From Pseudomonas putida (GTDB lineage: Bacteria; Pseudomonadota; Gammaproteobacteria; Pseudomonadales; Pseudomonadaceae), in contig NZ_CP039371.1 in NCBI RefSeq assembly GCF_005080685.1, forward strand, positions 3,782,001 to 3,846,000: DNA of 64,000 nucleotides, given 5' to 3'. This document shows positions 43,348-52,168 of the stretch, piece by piece. Made by a program: the position numbers and the translations under genes. The notes under the pieces are model-generated. The model had not been told where the DNA came from. It saw nothing but the letters and a program-made list of their open reading frames with translations, and did not search any database. Position 1 is the stretch's first letter. Every line of letters starts with the position of its first letter.

Positions 43348-44244
43348 TTACTGGCGACCGACCGAGAAGTCGTGGCCCCAGATGCTGACGCGGGTGAACT
43401 CGAAGGCCGAGTGCTCGGTCCAGTCGACCTGCAACCCGCCGTGGCCGTACTCCAGGTCGAAGCCGGACGGTGTCTTCATGTAGAAACTGGTCATGCGGTC
43501 GTTCAGGTGCTGGCCGAGGGTGGCCGACAGTTGCCCGCCGTTTGCCTGCAGGCGGTCGTGGGCGCGGCCGACCTCGGTCATCGAGTCGACCTCGACCATC
43601 ACGTGCACGCAGCCCGACGGCACCGGATATTCGGCCAGCGCCAGGCTGTGGTGGCGGGCATTGGCACAGTGCAGGAAGTGGATACGCACCGGCGGCGCCG
43701 AGGGGTCGGGGCGGAAATTGAAGATGTCCGACAGACCGAAGCCGAGCACGTCCTTGGCGAACGCCAGGGTGGCGTCGAAGTTCGGCGCCGGCAGCACGGT
43801 GTGACCAAGGCCCATGTCGCCAGTGACGAAGCGCGGCACTCCTTGCGGCGAGACGAATGGCTGACAGTCGGAGCGATGGCCCCAGCTCAGCTCGTGGGCA
43901 TTGCCGGAGGGATCGGTCAGCGTCACCAGCGCCTGCACGCCGCGTTGCTCGACGGCTTCGCTGCTGCCGACCTGCCAGGCCACGCCACAGCGCTCCAGAT
44001 GCTGCAGGGCCTGCTCGAAGGCCTGCTCACTGGGCAGTTCCCAGCCACTGGCCAGATAGCGCGGCGAATCACCCTCGACCACCAGCATGCGGTAAGGGCG
44101 CTCGTCCATCTTCACGTACAGGCCGCCGCCGGGTGCCGCCTGCACCTGCATGCCGAGTACATCCTCGGCGTAGCGTTGCCACTGGCCGAGGTTCTCGATC
44201 TGCGAGACGAAGTAGCTCAAACCACGAATGTCGATCATGCCCAT
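43348..44244 (-). CDS. Type I extradiol dioxygenase, HsaC/TesB/BphC-like (298 aa)
   Basis: Two-domain vicinal-oxygen-chelate enzyme. The Fe(II) ligands are H148 (GLGHTVL), H214 (GCVHVMV) and E265 (GFDLEYGHGG), with the catalytic H199 and H246 also present, in the same spacing as BphC. In steroid catabolism HsaC/TesB cleaves the aromatised ring A of the 9,10-seco intermediate. The usual partners HsaA/B and HsaD are not nearby, so the assignment to ring A is plausible but unproven. It opens the ring C/D operon and has a motif site 59 bp upstream. A second ATG at 44238 is also usable. Confidence 0.85.
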   Translation of the reverse strand: MGMIDIRGLSYFVSQIENLGQWQRYAEDVLGMQVQAAPGGGLYVKMDERPYRMLVVEGDSPRYLASGWELPSEQAFEQALQHLERCGVAWQVGSSEAVEQRGVQALVTLTDPSGNAHELSWGHRSDCQPFVSPQGVPRFVTGDMGLGHTVLPAPNFDATLAFAKDVLGFGLSDIFNFRPDPSAPPVRIHFLHCANARHHSLALAEYPVPSGCVHVMVEVDSMTEVGRAHDRLQANGGQLSATLGQHLNDRMTSFYMKTPSGFDLEYGHGGLQVDWTEHSAFEFTRVSIWGHDFSVGRQ

Positions 44245-44303
44245 GTTCCTCCAGGCTCAAGGGTTGCCTTGGGGAACATTGTGCAAAGCGCCAGCGCTGC
44301 GCT

Positions 44304-44322
44304 CATCGTCCGTTGAGACTAA
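44304..44322 (-). promoter_or_regulatory. Recurrent island motif, site 9 (upstream of ring C/D operon)
   Basis: Read toward the gene: TTAGTCTCAACGGACGATG, a full consensus match, 59 bp before the dioxygenase start. A CACAATG about 20 bp further downstream could be a -10 element. Confidence 0.62.
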
Positions 44323-44352
44323 GCGCAATGCGGGGCGGGGCGGGTTGCGGGC

Positions 44353-44371
44353 CTAGTCCGTTTCAATGATT
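44353..44371 (+). promoter_or_regulatory. Recurrent island motif, site 10 (upstream of the FadE30 operon, degenerate)
   Basis: CTAGTCCGTTTCAATGATT: the left half is perfect and the right half degenerate. It lies about 90 bp before the plus-strand start at 44461 and is oriented toward it. Confidence 0.4.
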
Positions 44372-44460
44372 CGCAGGTGGCGGCCCGGCCCTAGATTCGA
44401 GGTGTTGTCCATTCGAATCCTGGGGCCGTGCAGCGGTCCCACCAGCCTAGAGATGCCCCT

Positions 44461-45620
44461 ATGGAGTTCGCTTTCACCGAGGAACAGTTGATGATCCGCG
44501 ACAGTGCCGAGCGTTTTCTCGCCCAGGCCTGCGATTCGCACGCGGTACGCGCAGGCATGAGCCGGGCAGCCGACTACGACCCGAGCTGTGCCGACGTATC
44601 GGCCAGGAGCTGTACTGGCCCGCGCTGATGGTGCCCGAAGCCCACGGCGGCATGGGCCTGGGCTTCGTCGAACTGGCCGTGCTGCTGGAGCAATGTGGAC
44701 GTTTTCTGCTCGGCTCGCCGCTGTTCGCCACCACTTGCCTGGCCACCCCCGCCCTGCTGCTGGCCGATAACCAGGCGCTGCAGGCCCACTGGTTGCCGGC
44801 CATCGCCGCCGGCCAGCTACACGCCACCCTCGCCTGCCCGCTGGAGGCCACGCAACTGCAGGTCGAACTGCGTCCTCACGGCACCGGTTACTGCCTCGAC
44901 GGCTGCCTCGCCCAGGTGGTCGACGGTGCCCAGGCCGACCTGCTGCTGATCGCCGCGCGTCGCCCTGGTAGCGTCGGCGCGCACGGCATCAGCCTGTTCG
45001 CCGTGCCTGCCGACACGCCTGGCCTGGTACGCCATGCATTGCCTACCCTCGACCAGACCCGCCGCCTGGCGCGCATCGAGCTGAACCAGGTCGAAGTCGG
45101 CGAGGCGCAGCTGTTGTGCAGCACCGACCAGGCCTGGCCTTTGCTCCAGGCAACACTGCGCATTGCCGCCATCGGCCTGGCCGCCGAACAGCTCGGCGGG
45201 GCCCAGCAAGCCTTGGACCTTACCCTGGCATATACCGCCGAGCGCCACCAGTTCGGGCGGCCGGTGGCCAGCTTCCAGGCCATCAAGCACCGCTGCGCCG
45301 ACATGATGCTGCAGGTCGAGTGCGCCCGCTCGGCGGTGTGGTACGCCGCCTGTGTGGCCCGCGAATACCTGGCCGAGGACGGCGACCCAGCGGTGCGCGG
45401 GCAATTGCTGGCAGCCGCAGCCACCGCCAAGGCCCACGCCAGCGAAGCGTTCTTCCACTGCGCGGCCGAATCGATCCAGTTGCACGGCGGTGTCGGTTTC
45501 ACCTGGGAATACGACCCGCACCTGTACTTCAAGCGCGCCCGAGCCAGCGAGCAATTGCTCGGCAATCCGGCGTGGCACCGTGAATGCCTGGCCACCGAAT
45601 TGTTGGGAGAACGCGCATGA
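44461..45620 (+). pseudogene. Acyl-CoA dehydrogenase (partner of FadE30), interrupted by a one-base frameshift
   Basis: The frame from the ATG at 44461 encodes MEFAFTEEQLMIRDSAERFL and reads to AADYDP, then breaks. From the break the phase that restores P-E-L-C-R-R-I-G-Q-E-L-Y-W-P-A-L-M-V-P-E is open to 45620 and carries RHQFGRPVASFQAIKHRCADM and LHGGVGFTWEYDPHLYFKR. One G missing near 44583 (CCGAG for CCGGAG) explains it. The repaired protein would have 386 residues. It overlaps the FadE30 gene by 4 bp (ATGA), as paired subunits do. No other decay is seen, so a sequencing error is a serious alternative. Confidence 0.83.
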
Positions 45621-46813
45621 AAATCGGATTCAGCGAGGCGGATGAAGCCTTCCGCGAAGAAATCGCCCACTGGCTGGCCACGCACCTGCAAGGTCGATTC
45701 GCGGCGCTGCGCTTTCGTGGCGGCCCTGGCGACGAACACAGCTTCCCCAGCGAACGCAAGGCCTGGGAACGCGAACTGGCCGCCGGTGGTTGGGTGGGCG
45801 TGGGCTGGAAAGCCGAGGACGGCGGGCGCGGATTGAGCATCAGCCAACAGGTGATCTTTCACGAGGAGTACGCACGGGCCGGCGGCCCCGGGCGCATGGG
45901 CCACATCGGCGAAGGGCTGGTCGGCCCCACCCTCGCCGCCTTCGGCACGCCCGAGCAACGCCAGCGGCTGCTGCCGGGCATCCTCAAGGGCGAGGCGTAC
46001 TGGTGCCAGGGCTACTCCGAACCCGGCGCAGGCTCGGACCTGGCCAATGTCCAGACCCGTGCGCGTCTGGACGCCAGCGGTGAACGCTGGCTGATCAGTG
46101 GCCAGAAGGTCTGGACCTCGCTGGCCCACGAGGCCGACTGGTGCTTCGTGCTGGCCCGCACCGAGCCTGGCAGCAGCGGCCACCAGGGCCTGTCGTTCCT
46201 GCTGGTGCCGATGGACCAGGCGACCATCCGCGTGCACCCCATCCAGCAACTGACCGGCACCTGCGAGTTCAACGAGGTGTTCTTCGACCAGGCCGCGACC
46301 TCGCGAGACAACATGGTCGGGCAGCCCGGCGAAGGCTGGAAGATCGCCATGGCCCTGCTCGGTTTCGAGCGCGGCGTGTCGACGCTGGGCCAGCAGATGC
46401 AATTTCACAACGAGCTGGAGGAAGTGATGCGCATCGCCCGCGCCAACGGCGCCGCCCGCGACCCACTGTTGCGGCAACGCCTGGCCCAGGCCTGGTCGGG
46501 GCTCAAGGTGCTGCGCTACAACTCCCTGCGCATGCTCTCCGGGCCGCAGGATGGCAGCCTTGGCCGCGAGGCGATGATCTACAAGCTGGCCTGGTCCAAC
46601 TGGCACGTCGAACTGGGCAAGCTGGCCATGGACGTGCTCGGCGATGCTGCCGAGGTGCTCGACGGCGCGCCCTATGGATTGAGCCGATTGCAGTCGCTGT
46701 TCCTGTTCACCCGGGCCGACACGATCTATGGCGGAAGCAACGAGATCCAGCGCAATGTGATTGCCGAACGGGCGCTGGGGATGCCACGGGAGGTCAAGGT
46801 GCGATCCCGATGA
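45617..46813 (+). CDS. fadE30: Acyl-CoA dehydrogenase FadE30 orthologue (398 aa)
   Basis: The start at 45617 (MKIGFSEADEAFREE). AALRFRGGPGDEHSF, GPTLAAFGTPEQRQRLLPG, WCQGYSEPGAGSDLANVQ, GQKVWTSLAHEADWCFVLART and LFTRADTIYGGSNEIQRNVIAERALG closely match mycobacterial FadE30. FadE30 starts beta-oxidation of the propionyl-CoA arm on rings C/D (HIP-CoA). It is the second gene of a two-gene plus-strand operon divergent from the ring C/D operon and ends 16 bp from the convergent HD-GYP gene. Confidence 0.88.
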   Translation: MKIGFSEADEAFREEIAHWLATHLQGRFAALRFRGGPGDEHSFPSERKAWERELAAGGWVGVGWKAEDGGRGLSISQQVIFHEEYARAGGPGRMGHIGEGLVGPTLAAFGTPEQRQRLLPGILKGEAYWCQGYSEPGAGSDLANVQTRARLDASGERWLISGQKVWTSLAHEADWCFVLARTEPGSSGHQGLSFLLVPMDQATIRVHPIQQLTGTCEFNEVFFDQAATSRDNMVGQPGEGWKIAMALLGFERGVSTLGQQMQFHNELEEVMRIARANGAARDPLLRQRLAQAWSGLKVLRYNSLRMLSGPQDGSLGREAMIYKLAWSNWHVELGKLAMDVLGDAAEVLDGAPYGLSRLQSLFLFTRADTIYGGSNEIQRNVIAERALGMPREVKVRSR

Positions 46814-46829
46814 GGTTGATGCAAGATCG

Positions 46830-49688
46830 TCAGGTGGCGGGCACCTGCGCCAGCCAGTAGTCCACGTCCACCTCGTCGATCTGCTCGGGCCGCAGGAAGC
46901 GCTCGCCATACTCGCGGTATACCCCGGTGCTGAGGAACAACCGCAGCAGTTGGCCGTCGATGTGGTTGTCGCGGGCCATGGACACCAGGATCTTCACCGA
47001 CTCGGACAAGGTCTTCGGTGGTTTGTAGGGCCGGTCGGCGGCTGTGAGCGCCTCGAAGATGTCGGCGATGGCCATGACCCGCTCGGGAATGCTCAGATCC
47101 TCACGCCCCAATCGCCGCGGGTAGCCGGTGCCGTCCATTTTCTCGTGATGGTGGCCGGCAATCGCCGGCACCCGCCGGAGCTGGCGAGGGAACGGCAGCG
47201 ATTCGAGCATGATGATGGTCTGCACGATGTGCTCGTTGATCTTGAAGCGCTCTTCGTCGGTCAGCGTTCCGCGGCGGATCGACAGGTTGTACAGCTCGCC
47301 ATAGTTGCTGGCATCGGCGGGCAGGCGCATGTCGAAGCCCCAGACGTTGCGCGGATCGTGCTTGTCCACCGCAGGTTTGCGTACGCCCCAGGGCACGTGA
47401 TGCTCGGGACGGTCGGCCAGCAGCGTCTCCTCGGTAGGTAATGGCGTGGGCGGCACGCCGGCGAAACGCTCCTCCTCGTCACGGGAAAGCCCAAGGCGGT
47501 TGTCGAAGTGCCGCTGCCAGCGACGTTGGCCAATGCGCTGCAAGCGCTCGATGTCCGCTTCCTGCATGAATTCACCGCCGATGTTGGCCTTGGCGACGAA
47601 AGCGAAATCGTCCTGCAGCTCGGCTCGAGCCTGGTCCAGCGCCTGCTGCAACACCTCGGGCTGGGCACCCGCGGTCAGGCCCTGCCAGTAGGCCAGCTCG
47701 GCATCGCGCCAGAGCACCTCGAAACGCGTGCGGATTTCGTGAATGCGGTTGTACAGCGTTTCGAGCTTGGTCGCCTTGTCGACCACGTATTCGGGGCTGG
47801 TGACCTTGCCGCAGTCGTGCAGCCAGGCCGCCACGCGGAACTCGTAGCGCTCCTCCTCGTTCATGGTGAAACCTGCGTACGGGCCGGCGTTGGCGCTCAC
47901 CGCCTGATCCAGGAGCATCTCCGCCAGTTGCGGCACGCGCTCGCAGTGGCCGCCGGTGTAGGGACTCTTGGCATCGATGGCGTCAGCGAGCAGCTTGATC
48001 ATCGCATCGAGCAGGCGTTGTTGGGCCTCGACCAGTTGGCGGGTCTCGATGGCGACGGCAGCGGCGCCGGACAACTCGTGGACGAAACGCCGGAACGGCT
48101 CGCTCACCTCGTCGTTGGCGGGGGACTGCTCGAGTTGCAGCACGAGTACGCCCAGCAGCGCCTGGTCACGGTCGTTGAGCACCACCGACAGGCTCGAGCC
48201 TCGCAAATGCAGGGCCTGGGTCACGGCAGCGGCGAGGTCGCCCTGCTGCTTCGTGTCCACCGCAAGTTCATCCGGGTAACCCTCCACGCCACACGAAGCG
48301 GCCAGGCGCAGCCGAGCGCCATCGACATCCAGCAGGTACACCGCCCCGGCCTTGACCCCGGCGGCCTCCACCAAGTGTGTGAGAACGCCGTCGAGCATCC
48401 GCTCCAACTGGCTTTCACGGCTCAGGGTCAGGGTGATCTGCTGCATGCTGCGGATCGTCCCCGACATGCGGCTGAGCACCTGGCTCAATTCGCGCACCTC
48501 GGTAACCCGCGAGGTGACCCCCACTTCGCGACTGAAGTCGAAACCCGCAAGGCCGCGCACCTGCCGGGCCAACGTGCGCAGCGGCAGGCCGACGCGCTTG
48601 CCGAGCCAGCCACCGAGCAACAGCAGCACGGCCATCAATGCAGCGGTCCACAACAACTGCTCGAACAATACGTTGCGCGCCCCGGCCAGCAGTTCGCGGG
48701 CCGGGATAGCGAGCAACACTTCCAGGTTATGCCCGGCCAGGCTCATCAACGGCACGCGCATCCCGTACCAGAGTACGCCCTCGACCTCGTACAACTGCGG
48801 CTGCTTGCTCTCGGGCATGTCCGCATGGATCCGTGCAAGGCTCGGTATGCCCAGCTCGCCGATACTCGACAGGCGCACCGCCTCGCCGTCGCGCACGATC
48901 ATGCGCTCAAGGTCCGGATACGCCACGACCTGGCCGCGCTCATCGATCACGACGATTTCGGTCCCCGTGGTCATGCGCAGGTCGCGGCTCTCCAGCGCCA
49001 AGTCGTTGACCGAGACATCCATGCCAATCACCGATGCGCCATCGACGCTGCGTTGGGCCAGGGTCAGGCCCACTTCGCGAGTGGTGTAGAACACATACGG
49101 CCGGGTCAGCACCGTGCTGGCACGGGTAGACGCCGAGACGAACCAGGGCCGTGGACGCGGATCGTAGTGGTAGTCGGGCTTGGCCTGCGCTTGCAGCAGG
49201 TGCACGTTCTGGTCGTAGAAACGCCACTCGCCTTGCATCTCGCCGTTCTCGCCACGGCTCATGCTTTGCACCAGGTACTCGGTGCCCGCAGGCGCAGCAA
49301 AACGTTGCATCAGCTGGGGGTCGCGAAGCCGGCGGACGAGGAGGAATTCGCCGTTGCTAGAGCCGACATAGGCCGAGCTGACCATCGAGTTGACACCAAG
49401 GCTCTCGACCAACTGCGGCAAGCGCTCCAGGCGCTGCTCCAGGCTGGCGGGGGTCGGCGTGAAGGCAAGCATGCGCAAGCTGCTTTGCGCAGGCTCGATC
49501 AACCTGCGGGCACGTTCGTCGATGGTCTTGGCGACCTGATGGGCAGCGTCGCCGGCAGCAGCCACCAACGCCTGGCGCATGCCCTGGTAGCCTTGCCAGG
49601 CGAGGCCCGCGCCCAGCAGCAGGATGCCGAGCATAATGGCCAGCGCCACCACATATTGCAGGGACACGCCCCGCCCAGGGTTGTTCAT
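46830..49688 (-). CDS. Membrane HD-GYP sensor, probable c-di-GMP phosphodiesterase (952 aa)
   Basis: Domains in order: TM1 (about 10-32), a periplasmic Cache-type sensor (about 40-310, with RPRPWFVSA and GMDVSVNDL), TM2 (about 335-355), HAMP, a GAF-like region (about 420-560), and an HD-GYP domain with HD at about 624-625 (AWLHDCGK) and HHHEKMDGTGYP at about 845-856. HD-GYP proteins hydrolyse cyclic di-GMP. The two signature halves are some 220 residues apart rather than about 60, so a segment of about 150 residues is inserted. It is outside the steroid island by function, and no motif copy precedes it. Confidence 0.87.
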   Translation of the reverse strand: MNNPGRGVSLQYVVALAIMLGILLLGAGLAWQGYQGMRQALVAAAGDAAHQVAKTIDERARRLIEPAQSSLRMLAFTPTPASLEQRLERLPQLVESLGVNSMVSSAYVGSSNGEFLLVRRLRDPQLMQRFAAPAGTEYLVQSMSRGENGEMQGEWRFYDQNVHLLQAQAKPDYHYDPRPRPWFVSASTRASTVLTRPYVFYTTREVGLTLAQRSVDGASVIGMDVSVNDLALESRDLRMTTGTEIVVIDERGQVVAYPDLERMIVRDGEAVRLSSIGELGIPSLARIHADMPESKQPQLYEVEGVLWYGMRVPLMSLAGHNLEVLLAIPARELLAGARNVLFEQLLWTAALMAVLLLLGGWLGKRVGLPLRTLARQVRGLAGFDFSREVGVTSRVTEVRELSQVLSRMSGTIRSMQQITLTLSRESQLERMLDGVLTHLVEAAGVKAGAVYLLDVDGARLRLAASCGVEGYPDELAVDTKQQGDLAAAVTQALHLRGSSLSVVLNDRDQALLGVLVLQLEQSPANDEVSEPFRRFVHELSGAAAVAIETRQLVEAQQRLLDAMIKLLADAIDAKSPYTGGHCERVPQLAEMLLDQAVSANAGPYAGFTMNEEERYEFRVAAWLHDCGKVTSPEYVVDKATKLETLYNRIHEIRTRFEVLWRDAELAYWQGLTAGAQPEVLQQALDQARAELQDDFAFVAKANIGGEFMQEADIERLQRIGQRRWQRHFDNRLGLSRDEEERFAGVPPTPLPTEETLLADRPEHHVPWGVRKPAVDKHDPRNVWGFDMRLPADASNYGELYNLSIRRGTLTDEERFKINEHIVQTIIMLESLPFPRQLRRVPAIAGHHHEKMDGTGYPRRLGREDLSIPERVMAIADIFEALTAADRPYKPPKTLSESVKILVSMARDNHIDGQLLRLFLSTGVYREYGERFLRPEQIDEVDVDYWLAQVPAT

Positions 49689-50072
49689 GGCTGCCGGCTC
49701 CTGCTCCGCGAATGCGCAATAGTGGCACAGTGCAATCTAGCGCTCTAGCGCCGCCTGCGCCCCTACACGGTAGCGCAGGGATCGCAACCGTGCGCGCCAC
49801 ACCAGGCCGATGCCAAGCCGCGGCCGAGTGCCGGGGCAGGCACTGCAAGGGGCGTATGAACAAATCTTCATATTGGCGGTGAGCGCCCTGATGACGGGTG
49901 ATCGACGCCGCCTGGGTCGCTACCGGACAGTGGCTCGTCTTGAGGGGAGCCCCTGGGTTGCGTAGCATCCCCGGCCCCAGCGCCGCTGCGCGGCCCAATG
50001 GTTGAGCAGCGCCGTTGCCTGGCCCGATCGCTGGGCGGCGCCTGTGCCCCGCCGCTAGCCCACAGAGTTCCC
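49689..50072. other. Divergent intergenic region between HD-GYP and PBP2 genes
   Basis: These 384 bp hold the presumed promoters of both flanking genes. I see short GC-rich palindromes (GCGCTCTAGCGC near 49740) but no convincing coding frame, RNA gene or strong promoter. Confidence 0.5.
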
Positions 50073-51965
50073 ATGCCGCAACCGATCCCCCTCAAGGACC
50101 ACGAGAAAGAGAAGCACCTGGTCAACCGCCGCCTGCTGGCCTGCGCGGCCCTGGTCTTCAGCCTGGTCGCCGTCCTGGTCAGCCGCCTCTACGTGCTGCA
50201 AGTCGTGCAGCACGACCAGCAGACCGCGGTGTCGGAAAACAACCGCGTGCATGTGCTGCCCATCGCTCCCGAGCGCGGCCTGATCTACGACCGCAACGGC
50301 GTGGTACTGGCCGACAACAAGCCCAGCTTCGACCTCACCATGACTCGCGAGCGCGCTGGCGACTCGGCCAAGGTGCTCGACACCCTGACCCAGGTGCTGG
50401 GCCTTGGCGAGGATGACCGCAAGCAGTTCGACAAGGATCTGCGCCGCGGGCGCAAGCCGTTCGAGCCGGTGACCCTGATGGTGGGCCTGAGCGAAGAACA
50501 GATCGCCCTGGTGGCGGTCAACCAGTTCCGCCTCCCGGGCCTCGACGTGGAGCCGCAGTTCATTCGCGAGTACCCGTTGGCCGAGCATTTCGCCCACTCG
50601 GTGGGTTATGTCGGGCGCATCAACGAGAAGGAAGCCAAGACCCTCGACAGCACCGAATACCGCGGCACCCAGTCGATTGGCAAGACCGGCATCGAGCACT
50701 TCTACGAAAGCCAGCTGCACGGCCATGTCGGCTACGAGGAGGTCGAGACCAATGCCCAGGGCCGGGTGATGCGCGTGCTCAACCACCAGGACCCGATACC
50801 CGGCAAGGACATCGTCCTGAGCCTGGACAGCCACCTGCAGGTGGCCGCCGAGAAAGCCCTGGGCCAGCGCCGTGGCGCAGTGGTGGTGCTGGACCCGGCC
50901 AACGGCGATGTATTGGCGATGGTCAGCAACCCGAGCTTCGACCCCAACCTGTTCGTCAAGGGCATCAGCTTCAAGCAGTACGCCGCGCTGCGCGACTCGA
51001 TCGATCGGCCGCTGTTCAACCGCGTGCTGCGCGGGCTCTATGCGCCGGGCTCGACGGTCAAGCCGGAAGTGGCCATCGCCGGCCTCGACAGTGGGGTGAT
51101 CACCCCGGGCAGCCGGGTGTTCGACCCGGGTTACTACGAGCTGCCCAACTACGACCACAAGTACCGCAACTGGAACCGCAGTGGCGATGGCTGGGTAGAC
51201 ATGTACACCGCCATCATGCGCTCCAACGACACCTACTTCTACGACCTGGCGCACAAGCTGGGCATCGACCGCCTGCACGACTACATGGCCGAATTCGGCC
51301 TTGGCCAGAAGGTCTCGCTGGACATGTTCGAGGAGGCCTCTGGGCTGATGCCATCGGCCCAGTGGAAGCGTGCAACGCGCCGCCAGGCCTGGTTCCCGGG
51401 CGAGACCCTGATCCTTGGCATTGGCCAGGGCTACATGCAGGTCACGCCGTTGCAACTGGCCCAGGCCACCAGCCTGCTGGCGAGCAAGGGGGTGTGGCAT
51501 CGCCCGCATCTGGCGATGACCGTGGGTGGCGAGACGCCAACCGACTCCAACCCAATGCCGGACATTGTGCTGCACGACAAGCACGCCTGGGACCAAGTCA
51601 GCCAAGGCATGCAAATGGTCATGCACGACCCGCGCGGCATCGCCCGCGCCGCCGCGGCTGGCGCGCAGTACCGCATCGCCGGCAAGAGCGGCACGGCGCA
51701 GGTGGTGGCAATCAAGCAGGGCGAACGCTACAACCGCAACAAGACCCTCGAACGGCACCGCGACAACGCCTTGTTCGTCGGTTTCGCCCCGGCCGACCAC
51801 CCCAGCGTGGTGGTGGCGGTGATGATCGAGAACGGTGAGGCCGGGGGCCGGGTGGCCGGGCCGGTGGTGCGCGAGGTGATGGATGCGTATCTGCTGGATG
51901 AGCAGGGGCATCTGAAGCCGGAGTATGCGGGGGTGGCGCCGGCGAAGCCGGGGCCGCATTCGTAG
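50073..51965 (+). CDS. mrdA: Penicillin-binding protein 2 (peptidoglycan transpeptidase), 630 aa
   Basis: The start at 50073 (MPQPIPLKDHEKEKHLVNRR) gives the usual PBP2 length; a cytoplasmic tail and one membrane helix (about 24-44) come first. The dimerisation domain has ERGLIYDRNGVVLADNKPSFDL, and the transpeptidase has S-x-x-K at S327 (PGSTVKP), SND near residue 380 and KSGTAQV near 538. PBP2 cross-links lateral wall in rod elongation. The expected rodA and mltB/rlpA neighbours are absent, so this is probably the second, accessory mrdA copy found in P. putida strains. Confidence 0.87.
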   Translation: MPQPIPLKDHEKEKHLVNRRLLACAALVFSLVAVLVSRLYVLQVVQHDQQTAVSENNRVHVLPIAPERGLIYDRNGVVLADNKPSFDLTMTRERAGDSAKVLDTLTQVLGLGEDDRKQFDKDLRRGRKPFEPVTLMVGLSEEQIALVAVNQFRLPGLDVEPQFIREYPLAEHFAHSVGYVGRINEKEAKTLDSTEYRGTQSIGKTGIEHFYESQLHGHVGYEEVETNAQGRVMRVLNHQDPIPGKDIVLSLDSHLQVAAEKALGQRRGAVVVLDPANGDVLAMVSNPSFDPNLFVKGISFKQYAALRDSIDRPLFNRVLRGLYAPGSTVKPEVAIAGLDSGVITPGSRVFDPGYYELPNYDHKYRNWNRSGDGWVDMYTAIMRSNDTYFYDLAHKLGIDRLHDYMAEFGLGQKVSLDMFEEASGLMPSAQWKRATRRQAWFPGETLILGIGQGYMQVTPLQLAQATSLLASKGVWHRPHLAMTVGGETPTDSNPMPDIVLHDKHAWDQVSQGMQMVMHDPRGIARAAAAGAQYRIAGKSGTAQVVAIKQGERYNRNKTLERHRDNALFVGFAPADHPSVVVAVMIENGEAGGRVAGPVVREVMDAYLLDEQGHLKPEYAGVAPAKPGPHS

Positions 51966-52006
51966 GGGGGGCTGGTGTGCGCTTGGGGTGTGTAGTGGCG
52001 CCGATA

Positions 52007-52168
52007 TCGAGCGCCGCCGGCGAAGCGTGCGCTGAAGAGTTGTGGCGCCGCGCAAATCGAGCGCCGCCCGCGAAGTGTGCGCTGAAGAGTTGTGGCGCCG
52101 CGCAAATCGAGCGCCGCCCGCGAAGCGTACGCTGAAGAGTTGTGGCGCCGCGCAAATCGAGCGCCGCC
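52007..52168. repeat. 50-bp tandem repeat (three full units and a partial one)
   Basis: TCGAGCGCCGCC recurs at 52007, 52057, 52107 and 52157, with the intervening GCTGAAGAGTTGTGGCGCCG also repeated. The last unit runs into the outer end of the inverted-repeat element at 52156, so the array looks like stuttered duplication of that end. Confidence 0.8.

Noticed and set aside
52007-52168. CRISPR-like array
   Set aside because: The 50-bp period has no unique spacers; whole units are repeated, and no cas gene is near.
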